Of a stretch of 6,036 nt of DNA, positions 1 to 5,821 are shown piece by piece (within the stretch, counting starts at the first letter, position 1; the number at the start of each line of letters is the position of its first letter). The position numbers were made by a program, and so were the translations under genes. The notes beneath the pieces were generated by a model that was given only the letters and a program-made list of their open reading frames with translations, made no database searches and was not told the origin of the DNA. Source of the stretch: an uncultured Rhodospirillaceae bacterium (GTDB taxonomy: Bacteria; Pseudomonadota; Alphaproteobacteria; Thalassobaculales; Thalassobaculaceae); the NCBI GenBank assembly GCA_937891725.1, contig CALAHL010000422.1, positions 1 through 6,036 on the forward strand, read 5' to 3'.

Positions 1-468
1 GGCATGAATGCGCGCGTTGAGCTGATCGCGCAAGGCCCGGTAGGCGTCGAGACGTACGTCGCGGCTGCCCTCGATCATGGTGACGTCCAGCATCGGCCAG
101 TACTCGATATCGCAGGCCATGGTGCGGGTGAACTCGATCGCCCGATGCTGGGCCTCGGGAGAGAGCGAGACGATCAGGTCGAAAAACCCATCCTCCAGCA
201 TGTCGAAGCTTTTTGGCCGGTGGTGCGAGATATCCACATTCACTTCGCCCATCACCTCGATAACGAACGGGTCGAGTTCGCCGTGCCGCAGACCGCAGGA
301 GTCCACGTAGATGCTGGTGCCCGCGTAGTGCTTCATCAGGCCTTCCGCCATCGGAGAGCGGACCGAATTCATGGTGCAGGCGAACAGGATCGCGCTGGGG
401 CGGGCGATCGGACCCATAGGGTCCAAAGGTCCGGAAATCGGTTTGCCGAGGAAGGGGCTGGAAGACAT
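1..468 (-). CDS. Low-molecular-weight protein tyrosine phosphatase / arsenate reductase-like protein (3' end cut by window)
   Basis: I read 156 codons from ATG at 468 to the window edge with no stop, so the C-terminus is missing. After a 24-residue N-terminal extension comes a beta strand leading into a C-x5-R-S phosphate-binding loop: C31, R37, S38 in FACTMNSVRSPMAEG. This is the catalytic signature of the LMW-PTP fold, shared with thioredoxin-coupled arsenate reductases. Further family marks are SHHRPKSFDML (81-91) and an acidic residue in WPMLDVT (D128) at the position of the general acid, which is usually followed by Pro but here by Val. The loop lacks the Gly and second Cys of typical LMW-PTPs, so substrate and activity are open. 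The start lies 6 bases after the UPF0262 stop, with only a weak GGGG about 10 bases upstream. An internal ATG at 417 is an alternative that would remove most of the extension. In related genomes infA often follows (recollection). The fold assignment is firm; the exact function is not. Confidence 0.85.
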   Translation of the reverse strand, partial: MSSSPFLGKPISGPLDPMGPIARPSAILFACTMNSVRSPMAEGLMKHYAGTSIYVDSCGLRHGELDPFVIEVMGEVNVDISHHRPKSFDMLEDGFFDLIVSLSPEAQHRAIEFTRTMACDIEYWPMLDVTMIEGSRDVRLDAYRALRDQLNARIHA

Positions 469-474
469 CTGCCG

Positions 475-969
475 CTAGCCCCGAATATGCAGAATGCAGA
501 GCAGGGTGAACAGGCGGCGCGCGGTATCGAAATCCATCGCGATCTTGGCGGCCAGACGTTCCTGCAGTTCGTTCGAGCCCTCGTTGTGCAGCCCGCGCCG
601 TGCCATGTCGATGGTCTCGATCTGGCTGGGGGACAGGGTCTTGATGGCGTTGTAGTAGCTCTCGCAGATCTGGAAGTAGTCCTTCACGATCCCGCGAAAC
701 GGCGAAAGCGACATCGGAATGGCGCAGCGCGGGTCGTTCTCGGTGCCGCGCACATCGAAGATCAGCCGGGATTCCTCGACCCGCAAATGCAGATGGTAGG
801 GGCCCGAACCGGCATTGGACGGTCGGAACCTGTTGTCCTCCAAGAGATCGTAGACGGCGATCGCACGTTCCTGCTCGACCTCGGGGCTGCGACGGATGAC
901 GTTGCGCTCGTCCAGGGCGATATGAACGATGCGGGCATCCTCGCCGTCCAGGTCGAGTTCGTCGGCCAT
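475..969 (-). CDS. UPF0262 family protein
   Basis: This 164-residue protein matches the UPF0262 family, a roughly 160-residue alphaproteobacterial family of unknown function. Recognisable blocks are ERAIAVYDLLEDNRFRP (34-50), GPYHLHL (56-62), SLSPFRGIVKDYFQICESYY (87-106), PSQIETIDMARRGLHNEG (114-131) and DFDTARRLFTLLCILH (146-161). The C-terminal half is the most conserved part. I see no signal peptide or membrane segment, so it is probably cytoplasmic. The ATG is preceded by GGGAG with a 5-base spacer, which supports this start. It sits 24 bases after hisD and 6 bases before the phosphatase-like gene, so it is almost certainly co-transcribed with both. The constant pairing with hisD and the phosphatase across Alphaproteobacteria is known from memory; no biochemical role is assigned here. 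Confidence 0.95.
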   Translation of the reverse strand: MADELDLDGEDARIVHIALDERNVIRRSPEVEQERAIAVYDLLEDNRFRPSNAGSGPYHLHLRVEESRLIFDVRGTENDPRCAIPMSLSPFRGIVKDYFQICESYYNAIKTLSPSQIETIDMARRGLHNEGSNELQERLAAKIAMDFDTARRLFTLLCILHIRG

Positions 970-993
970 CCCGTCTCCCAGATGTCTGCCGCC

Positions 994-2301
994 CTAACCT
1001 ATTTCCGGGCGGCTGTTCAGGCGGACCGCGATCGAGCGCGCATGCGCGTCCAACCCTTCTGCCTCCGCCAGTGTAATCGCAGCCGGCCCAATCCTCGCAA
1101 GGCTGTCGGCGGAACACCCGACCAGCGTGGTCCGTTTCATGAAATCGAGCACGCCGAGACCGCTTGAGAACCGGGCCGTCCGCATGGTCGGCAGCACATG
1201 ATTTGGCCCCGCCACATAATCGCCGACCGCTTCCGGCGCGTGCCGGCCGAGGAACATCGCGCCCGCATGCCGGATCTTGCCGGCCATCGCGTCCGGATCG
1301 TCGACCGCAAGCTCCAGATGCTCGGGCGCCAGGCGGTCGACCAGGCCGGGTGCGTCGTCCAAACGCTCGACCACGATGACCGCCCCATGGACGCGCCAGC
1401 TCTCGGCGGCGATTTCCGTGCGGGGCAGGGTGGTCAGATGATCGTCGACGGCGGCGGTGACCGCATCGGCGAAATTCGCATCATCGGTGATCAGAATCGC
1501 CTGGGCGGCGGTGTCGTGCTCTGCCTGGCTCAACAGATCGATGGCGATCCAGGACGGATTGTTCCTGCCGTCGGCCACCACCAGGATCTCGGACGGACCG
1601 GCGATGCTGTCGATCCCGACCTTGCCGAACACAAGCCGTTTGGCGGCCGCCACATAGGCGTTGCCGGGTCCGACGATCTTGTCGACCGGACGGATGCTTT
1701 CGGTTCCGTGGGCCAGGGCCGCAACCGCCTGGGCGCCGCCGATCCGCCAGATCTCGGTCACACCAGAGAGACGCGCCGCCGCAAGCACCAGATCGTTCAC
1801 CACACCGTCGGGGGTCGGAACCACCATGACCCGTCGATTCACGCCAGCGACCCGCGCCGGAATGGCGTTCATCAGCACCGAAGACGGATAGGCTGCGGTG
1901 CCTCCGGGTACGTAAAGCCCTGCCGCATCAATGGGAGTCCAACGGAGGCCAAGCCGCACGCCCTGGTCGTCGGTGTATTGGATATCGTCCGGAATCTGTC
2001 TGGTATGGAACGCCTCGATCCGCGCGGCGGCAAGCTCCAGGGCGGTGCGGGTCTCCGCCGGAACCCGCGCCACGGCGGCGTCGATCTCGGCTTCGGTGAT
2101 CGCGAGCCCGGTCGCAGTCGGGTCGAACCGATCGAACCGCTCGGTCAGCGCATACAGGGCCGCGTCGCCGCCGGCCACCACCTGATCGATGATCGCGCGC
2201 GCGGCATCCGAGACGTCGGATTGGGTCTCCCGGTCTCCGTCCACCAGCGCCTGAAATGCGGTCTCGAAATCCGGGGCGCGCGCGTCCAGCCTAAGCGGCA
2301 C
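994..2301 (-). CDS. hisD: Histidinol dehydrogenase HisD
   Basis: HisD carries out the last two steps of histidine synthesis, oxidising L-histidinol through histidinal to L-histidine with two NAD+, in the cytoplasm. The 435-residue length is normal for the family. Active-site residues are all present: zinc ligands Q259 and H262 in LLSQAEHD, D361 in VGDYVAGPNHVLPT and H420 in EGLDAHARSI, and the catalytic pair E327/H328 in LAPEHLEL. The nucleotide/substrate regions GLYVPGGTAAYPSSVLMN (128-145) and IVGPGNAYVAAAKRLVFG (209-226) are intact, as is DSIAGPSEILVVAD (231-244). The start is GTG, inside the last codons of hisG, with AGGAGG six bases upstream; this decides the start and indicates translational coupling. 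The reading frames overlap by 11 bases. It is an intact enzyme with no oddities. Confidence 0.98.
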   Translation of the reverse strand: MPLRLDARAPDFETAFQALVDGDRETQSDVSDAARAIIDQVVAGGDAALYALTERFDRFDPTATGLAITEAEIDAAVARVPAETRTALELAAARIEAFHTRQIPDDIQYTDDQGVRLGLRWTPIDAAGLYVPGGTAAYPSSVLMNAIPARVAGVNRRVMVVPTPDGVVNDLVLAAARLSGVTEIWRIGGAQAVAALAHGTESIRPVDKIVGPGNAYVAAAKRLVFGKVGIDSIAGPSEILVVADGRNNPSWIAIDLLSQAEHDTAAQAILITDDANFADAVTAAVDDHLTTLPRTEIAAESWRVHGAVIVVERLDDAPGLVDRLAPEHLELAVDDPDAMAGKIRHAGAMFLGRHAPEAVGDYVAGPNHVLPTMRTARFSSGLGVLDFMKRTTLVGCSADSLARIGPAAITLAEAEGLDAHARSIAVRLNSRPEIG

Positions 2302-2953
2302 GGGCGGCCTCCTGGAAGCGACCGATCAGGTCGTTGATCGCCCTGGTTCGGGTCTTCAGCGCGGTCCGGTTGACGGCCAACCGGGCACTGACATCGGCGA
2401 TCTTGTCGATCTCGACCAGGCCGTTCGCCCTCAGGGTGGAGCCGGTCTGCACCAGATCGACGATCCGGCGGCACAGGCCCAGGTTCGGCGCCAGCTCCAG
2501 AGCACCGTTCAGCTTGATGCACTCAGCCTGCACCCCGCGCGCGGCGAAATAGGACCGGGTGACGTTCGGGTATTTGGTGGCGACCCGAAGATGCGACCAG
2601 CGCTGCGGATCCTCGGTCTTGGCGATTTCGGCCGGGGCGGCGACCGCCAGATGGCAGTGTCCGACATTCAGGTCCACCGGCGCGTAGATTTCCGGATGAT
2701 CGAATTCCATCAGGACGTCGGAGCCGGAGACTGCCAAATGGGCCGCTCCAAACGCCAGAAAAGTGGCCGTGTCGAAGCTCCGGACGCGGATGATGTCCAG
2801 TTCCGGGTCTCGGGTGGCGAACTGCAGTTGCCGCGCGTCCTCGTCGAAGAACGCGTCTTCGGGCTCGATTCCGGCCCGGGTCAGCAACGGCGTGATCGCC
2901 TTCAAAATGCGGCCCTTCGGCAGGGCCAGCACCAGTTTCTCGTTCGCGCTCAC
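2291..2953 (-). CDS. hisG: ATP phosphoribosyltransferase HisG, short form
   Basis: HisG joins ATP and PRPP to give phosphoribosyl-ATP, the committing step of histidine synthesis. Visible family marks are LVLALPKGRIL (7-17), RVATKYPNVTRSYF (123-136) and the PRPP-binding stretch IVDLVQTGSTLRANGL (164-179). At 220 residues it ends soon after the catalytic domains and lacks the C-terminal ACT-like regulatory domain of the roughly 300-residue long form. Short-form HisG enzymes are known to need HisZ, a histidyl-tRNA-synthetase-like regulatory subunit; no hisZ is in this window, so it would have to be elsewhere. The GTG start at 2953 gives a normal N-terminus, and an in-frame TGA (the DUF2948 stop) lies seven codons upstream, leaving little room for a longer form. 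No strong Shine-Dalgarno is visible; translation may depend on ribosomes arriving from the upstream gene, 21 bases away. Confidence 0.96.
   Translation of the reverse strand: MSANEKLVLALPKGRILKAITPLLTRAGIEPEDAFFDEDARQLQFATRDPELDIIRVRSFDTATFLAFGAAHLAVSGSDVLMEFDHPEIYAPVDLNVGHCHLAVAAPAEIAKTEDPQRWSHLRVATKYPNVTRSYFAARGVQAECIKLNGALELAPNLGLCRRIVDLVQTGSTLRANGLVEIDKIADVSARLAVNRTALKTRTRAINDLIGRFQEAARAA
2308..2313 (-). promoter_or_regulatory. Ribosome binding site of hisD, inside the hisG 3' end
   Basis: The minus strand reads AGGAGG, a perfect anti-16S match, then six bases (CCGCCC) to the GTG start of hisD at 2301. The site lies within the last hisG codons, so ribosomes finishing hisG pass directly over it. 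It fixes the non-ATG start of hisD. Confidence 0.85.
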
Positions 2954-2974
2954 CGGTCGTCTCGTGGCTGTGTT

Positions 2975-3496
2975 TCAGACCTGGGAGGTGCCGTCCGCGT
3001 CCGGGGTGGTATCGTGATCCGGTCGGAACGGGGTGACCCAAGGCTCTCCGAGGTCCTCCACGTGGCAGGACAGGCGTGCGACGTCAAGCCGGATGGTTGC
3101 TCCATCGGCAAAAACCAGATCGACGGTTTCGGCGGTTTCGCCCTTTTCCCAGCCGATCGACAGCAGGTTCATCATCAGTTTGCGGTCGGTCCGGTCGATC
3201 TTGACCGAGCGCACCGATACGACCTCCTCGAACCGCAAAGCGGTGTGCACCCGTTCGTATAGCTGGGTTCCGTCCTCGCTCGTCGGTCCGTCCTCCAGAC
3301 GTTCCCAGCGAAACCGGCTCAGAATCGCGACGAACCGCTTTGTGCCGGGGTCATAGGACATCTCCGCCGCGGGCAGGATCGCGTCCTGGAGAAAGGCCGC
3401 GACAACGGCCAAATCTTCGGAATCCTTGGCCGCGACCCGGAACGGTATGACGTCACCGTTTGGACCTCTGAGGCGTTTGGGGACTTTGGGCGCCAC
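2975..3496 (-). CDS. DUF2948 family protein
   Basis: This 173-residue protein resembles the DUF2948 family, whose function is unknown. Blocks typical of the family are EDLAVVAAFLQDA (27-39), RFVAILSRFRWER (54-66), ALRFEEVVSVRS (86-97), MNLLSI (109-114), VDLVFADGATIRLDV (125-139) and HVEDLGEPW (145-153). The C-terminal tail after residue 155 is polar and Asp-rich. No signal peptide or membrane segment is visible. I chose GTG at 3496 because GAGGAG lies seven bases upstream; the longer reading from GTG at 3511 overlaps that ribosome binding site and would add only five residues. The gene lies 55 bases after murA and 21 bases before hisG, within the same probable operon. The neighbouring murA and hisG do not reveal its role. 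Confidence 0.9.
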   Translation of the reverse strand: MAPKVPKRLRGPNGDVIPFRVAAKDSEDLAVVAAFLQDAILPAAEMSYDPGTKRFVAILSRFRWERLEDGPTSEDGTQLYERVHTALRFEEVVSVRSVKIDRTDRKLMMNLLSIGWEKGETAETVDLVFADGATIRLDVARLSCHVEDLGEPWVTPFRPDHDTTPDADGTSQV

Positions 3497-3503
3497 TATG
3501 ATG

Positions 3504-3509
3504 CTCCTC
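3504..3509 (-). promoter_or_regulatory. Ribosome binding site that decides the DUF2948 start
   Basis: The minus strand reads GAGGAG followed by seven bases (CATCATA) and GTG at 3496. A further GTG at 3511 overlaps the front of this site and would have no comparable signal, so the shorter protein is favoured. Confidence 0.75.
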
Positions 3510-3551
3510 ACCGGTCATCTGGTTCGTCGTCGAACGTCTCGTCCTCTGAGG

Positions 3552-4844
3552 CTATTCTTCTGCGGCGGCCCGCTGTCCCTGAAGACGGGCGATATCCGCT
3601 CCGCAGGCCGTCAGTTTCTCGACCAGGCCCGCATAGCCACGATCAAGATGATAGACCCGATTCACCGTGGTCTCGCCTTTTGCCGCCAGGGCTGCCAGCA
3701 CCAGCGAGACGGAGGCGCGCAAATCTGTCGCCATCACCGGCGCCCCGGTCAGGCCCGCAACCCCGCGCACCAGGGCGGAGGAGTGGTGGACGGTGATGTT
3801 GGCCCCCATCCGGGCCAGTTCCGGCACGTGCATGAACCGGTTCTCGAAAATCGTCTCGGTTATCATCGATGCCCCGTCCGCCACCGTCAGCATGGCCATG
3901 AGCTGGGCCTGCAAATCGGTGGGAAAGCCCGGATAAGGCTCGGTCATGGCGTCGACGCCAACCAGTCTGTCGCAGGGACGGGAGACCCGGATCCCGGTTT
4001 CTTCCTGGGTGACCGTCATGCCCGCCCGGCGCAGGACGTCAAATGCGGCGTCCAGCAAACCCGCATCGGCTCCCTCGAGCAGAACCTCGCCGCCGGCGGC
4101 GCCCACCGCCATGGCGTAGGTCCCGGTTTCGATCCGGTCGGGCAGGACCCGATGATCGGCGGCGCCAAGGGTCGGTTTGCCCTGGATCCGGATGGTGTCG
4201 GATCCCGCGCCCTCGATCTCGGCGCCCATGGAAATCAGCAGGTTGGCGAGATCGACAATCTCAGGTTCCCGTGCCGCGTTGACGAGCTCGGTCTCACCGG
4301 AGGCCAGAGACGCGGCGGTCAGAAGATTCTCGGTGGCTCCAACGGAAATCATCGGGAACGTCACCCTGCCGCCGGTCAGCCCGCCCTTGGGGGCCCGCGC
4401 ATGGACATATCCGGACTCGATCTCGATCTGCGCGCCCAAAGCCTCAAGCCCCTTGAGATGCAGATCGACCGGCCGGTTGCCGATCGCGCAGCCGCCGGGC
4501 ATCGACACCGTCGCCTCGCCGAACCGGGACAGAAGCGGCCCCAGAACCAGAACCGAGGCCCGCATCTTGCGCACCAGATCATAGGGCGCCAGCGTGCTGA
4601 CGATGTCGGAGCCATCCAAGCTCCAGGCCCCCGTCTCGCCGTCGACGGCGGTGATCCGCACGCCGTGCTGACGCAGCAGGTTGGTCATGGACTCAATATC
4701 GGCCAGCGCGGGAACGTTGCGCAACACCACCGGCTGGTCCGTCAACAGCCCGACCGTCATCAACGGCAGAGCCGCGTTCTTCGCGCCGCTGATCCGAATG
4801 GTGCCCTTCAGGGCCTGACCACCCCGAACGCGAATCTGATCCAT
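3552..4844 (-). CDS. murA: UDP-N-acetylglucosamine 1-carboxyvinyltransferase MurA
   Basis: MurA transfers enolpyruvate from phosphoenolpyruvate to UDP-GlcNAc, the first committed step of peptidoglycan precursor synthesis in the cytoplasm. Read from ATG at 4844 the protein has 430 residues, close to the usual 420-430. Key residues: K22-N23 in ISGAKNAALPLM, the Arg-rich RKMRASVLVLGPLL (92-105), catalytic C119 in MPGGCAIGNRPVDLH, D310 in YPGFPTDLQAQ, and R402 in YHLDRGY. The catalytic Cys (not Asp) predicts the ordinary fosfomycin-sensitive form. GGAGG lies nine bases before this ATG; a TTG one codon upstream is a weaker alternative start, and ATG puts the substrate-binding Lys at position 22 as in the E. 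coli enzyme. It is the first large gene of the minus-strand operon. Nothing is missing or unusual. Confidence 0.98.
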   Translation of the reverse strand: MDQIRVRGGQALKGTIRISGAKNAALPLMTVGLLTDQPVVLRNVPALADIESMTNLLRQHGVRITAVDGETGAWSLDGSDIVSTLAPYDLVRKMRASVLVLGPLLSRFGEATVSMPGGCAIGNRPVDLHLKGLEALGAQIEIESGYVHARAPKGGLTGGRVTFPMISVGATENLLTAASLASGETELVNAAREPEIVDLANLLISMGAEIEGAGSDTIRIQGKPTLGAADHRVLPDRIETGTYAMAVGAAGGEVLLEGADAGLLDAAFDVLRRAGMTVTQEETGIRVSRPCDRLVGVDAMTEPYPGFPTDLQAQLMAMLTVADGASMITETIFENRFMHVPELARMGANITVHHSSALVRGVAGLTGAPVMATDLRASVSLVLAALAAKGETTVNRVYHLDRGYAGLVEKLTACGADIARLQGQRAAAEE

Positions 4845-4853
4845 CAAGGATAT

Positions 4854-4858
4854 CCTCC
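4854..4858 (-). promoter_or_regulatory. Ribosome binding site of murA
   Basis: The minus strand reads GGAGG, nine bases before ATG at 4844 and six before TTG at 4847. The spacing permits either start; ATG is preferred as the commoner codon and for its fit to the family N-terminus. Confidence 0.7.
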
Positions 4859-5069
4859 AAGTATTTCTTAGGTTCTAACGAAGGCGCACCCCAAACCTCA
4901 AGCAAGAACGCGCCAAACAGGCCCGCAGCACGAGACTCGCCACAAATCATGGCTTTGGCGTGGCGTCGTTTTCGATCGTGTGGTGGACCGTTGCCGGTGC
5001 CCGGGACCGACCACTTCGCCCTTAGGATTGCTCCCGTATCCCAGGATTGGCACGGCTTTGCGCGGTGTC
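4859..5069 (-). other. Non-coding gap / leader upstream of murA
   Basis: About 210 bases separate the small upstream gene from the murA ribosome binding site. I find no convincing gene here. An 85-codon frame starting at 4950 runs into murA in another frame and has no family resemblance. The best sigma70-like pairing read on the minus strand (TTGAGG, 17 bases, TTAGAA at about 4869-4897) has a poor -10 match, so I do not call a promoter. A small TTAG-GTT-CTAA inverted repeat at 4868-4878 lacks a T tract and is too short to call a terminator. The gap is long enough to hold the murA operon promoter, but the sequence does not show where. Confidence 0.4.
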
Positions 5070-5294
5070 TCAGTCCGGATCGCGGCGCCGCGCCCTGGAT
5101 TGATCCTTACGGCGCCGCAGATTGGCGCGAAGCGCATCGGCCCGCCGGTTTGCCCGATCGTCACCTTGGGGTTTGACGGCTGTCCGGGCGTCGCTTTTCG
5201 GCTGCACCGACTCGAAATCGGCCGATTCGGCCGAATCGGACGGTTCGGATTCGCCGGATTTCACAGGGGTGGCCGAGGGTGACTTTGATGACAT
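5070..5294 (-). CDS. Small uncharacterised protein with acidic Ser-rich front and Arg-rich tail
   Basis: This is a 74-codon frame from ATG at 5294 to TGA at 5070. Residues 1-30 are rich in Ser, Glu, Asp and Pro (including EPSDSAESADFES, 17-29) and look disordered. Residues 47-72 are strongly basic, with ADALRANLRRRKDQSRARRR (52-71) likely to form an amphipathic helix. Short alphaproteobacterial proteins ending in a similar LRANLRRRK-type motif are familiar to me from memory, some near murA, which is why I prefer this to the longer open reading that begins at 5507. The start is uncertain: no strong ribosome binding site precedes the ATG, and a GTG two codons upstream (5300) is also possible. 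The basic tail could bind RNA, DNA or an acidic partner, but no function can be assigned. It points the same way as murA. Confidence 0.6.
   Translation of the reverse strand: MSSKSPSATPVKSGESEPSDSAESADFESVQPKSDARTAVKPQGDDRANRRADALRANLRRRKDQSRARRRDPD
5222..5239. repeat. 18-base perfect palindrome inside the small upstream gene
   Basis: CCGATTCGGCCGAATCGG equals its own reverse complement. It falls in the Ser/Asp/Glu-rich part of the small protein (the Asp-Ser-Ala-Glu-Ser-Ala-Asp stretch), where repeated TCG, GAC/GAT and GCC codons naturally create such symmetry. It could still form a hairpin or a dimeric protein site; the sequence alone does not decide. Confidence 0.85.
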
Positions 5295-5520
5295 GGACAC
5301 AGTCGATGCCTGCGTGTGTGATGCGAAACGATTTCGAGAGACAATGTCAGAAAGCCGGGCACCGTTAAACTGTGCTCGGTGTTGGGACCTGCGAAATCGT
5401 CTGATCGCAGGAATTCCGCATTCGGGCCTTGCACCAACCGGCCTCGTCTGGCATTTATGCGCCGCTTCGCGTCCGGCGGCCTCGGTTTCCGACCAGGATC
5501 CATCCAACGTGAACAGGTTC
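5295..5520. other. Divergent gap between the small gene and tRNA-Thr
   Basis: This 226-base gap must hold the plus-strand tRNA promoter and possibly the minus-strand promoter of the small gene. The best plus-strand candidate is TTGCAC at 5429-5434 with an AT-rich ATTTAT at 5453-5458 (18-base spacer), but the -10 matches consensus at only three positions, so it is weak. On the minus strand, CTGACA (from + strand 5342-5347) resembles a -35 box but has no good -10 partner. Longer frames crossing this gap also run through the tRNA or lack family resemblance, and I do not accept them as genes. Confidence 0.35.
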
Positions 5521-5595
5521 GCTGCCGTAGCTCAGGGGTAGAGCACTCCCTTGGTAAGGGAGAGGCCGAGAGTTCAAATCTCTCCGGCAGCACCA
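5521..5595 (+). tRNA. tRNA-Thr, anticodon GGT
   Basis: It folds as a complete cloverleaf of 72 bases plus encoded CCA. The acceptor stem GCTGCCG/CGGCAGC pairs in all seven positions. The D stem is GCTC/GAGC with AGGGGTA in the loop; the anticodon stem CTCCC/GGGAG closes the loop TTGGTAA, giving anticodon GGT at 5553-5555, which decodes ACC and ACT threonine codons. The T stem GAGAG/CTCTC encloses TTCAAAT. The variable loop is AGGCC, five bases. Discriminator A at 5592 and CCA at 5593-5595 are encoded. The gene runs opposite to the murA operon. AT-rich, unfamiliar DNA begins within about 300 bases of its 3' end, the usual side for elements integrated at tRNA genes. No clear terminator follows. 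Confidence 0.98.
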
Positions 5596-5732
5596 TTACT
5601 TTCAATGATTTACCAGATATTTCGCCCGGCTTGGGGAGTGACGCGAGCGTTCGAAAGAACTCAGCGCGCCCAGACAAACCCCACGTTGTCAACGTAGCAC
5701 CCTATCCCCAAAGTCTTGGAAAACCGAGATTT

Positions 5733-5759
5733 CTGACCGCCCCTTGCGGGCGTAGTCAG
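5733..5759. repeat. Ten-pair inverted repeat (hairpin candidate)
   Basis: CTGAC-CGCCC pairs with GGGCG-(TA)-GTCAG around the five-base loop CTTGC, giving ten pairs interrupted by one two-base bulge. No run of T follows on either strand, so it does not look like an intrinsic terminator. It could be an RNA structure in the leader of the small frame starting at 5822, or a protein-binding site. Confidence 0.7.
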
Positions 5760-5810
5760 CCGGAATATGGCGTGAACAGCCCAGCTCTGCTCGCAAACCG
5801 CTCTACCGGT

Positions 5811-5815
5811 GGAGG
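5811..5815 (+). promoter_or_regulatory. Ribosome binding site of the 37-codon frame
   Basis: GGAGG lies six bases (TGCGAC) before ATG at 5822, an ideal arrangement. It is the chief reason for believing that the short frame is translated. Confidence 0.6.
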
Positions 5816-5821
5816 TGCGAC

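Larger units (their letters stand above)
5596..5821 (+). other. Gap after tRNA-Thr with several short inverted repeats
   Basis: No credible gene lies here; the open frames crossing it also pass through the tRNA. What stands out are short inverted repeats in succession: CGCG..CGCG enclosing GTTC-GAAA-GAAC (5642-5668, with a GNRA-type tetraloop), ACGTT-GTC-AACGT (5683-5695), CCAA-AGTC-TTGG (5708-5719) and the larger hairpin at 5733-5759. Most are short enough to be chance. The end of the gap carries the ribosome binding site GGAGG at 5811-5815. The DNA may be the 5' leader of the following small frame, an RNA gene, or just spacer. Confidence 0.4.

Noticed and set aside
4..1167. 387-codon plus-strand open frame opposite the phosphatase, UPF0262 and hisD 3' end
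   Set aside because: It crosses three minus-strand genes that each have clear family marks.
1198..2337. 379-codon plus-strand open frame opposite hisD
   Set aside because: It is antisense to intact HisD with all active-site residues; composition is typical of a shadow frame.
3524..3537. Small inverted repeat GTTCG-TCGT-CGAAC in the murA/DUF2948 gap
   Set aside because: Only five pairs and no T tract on the minus strand, so not a terminator.
3465..3552. Direct repeat CCTCTGAGGC at 3465-3474 and 3543-3552
   Set aside because: Ten bases, two copies, one inside a coding region; likely chance.
3426..4871. 481-codon plus-strand open frame opposite murA
   Set aside because: It is antisense to a fully convincing MurA and its His/Gln/Arg/Gly-rich translation has no family features. 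Such long antisense frames are common in GC-rich DNA.
4693..4950. 85-codon minus-strand frame overlapping the murA start
   Set aside because: It overlaps murA in another frame, has no good ribosome binding site, and its second half is simply murA DNA in the wrong frame.
5295..5507. N-terminal extension of the small Arg-tailed protein to a start at 5507
   Set aside because: The extra 71 residues look like random translation of the gap and would run close to the tRNA promoter region; the low-complexity plus basic-tail part is complete from 5294.
5261..5692. 143-codon minus-strand frame including LPERFELSASPLPREC
   Set aside because: That stretch is the antisense translation of the tRNA, a well-known false protein in annotations near tRNA genes.
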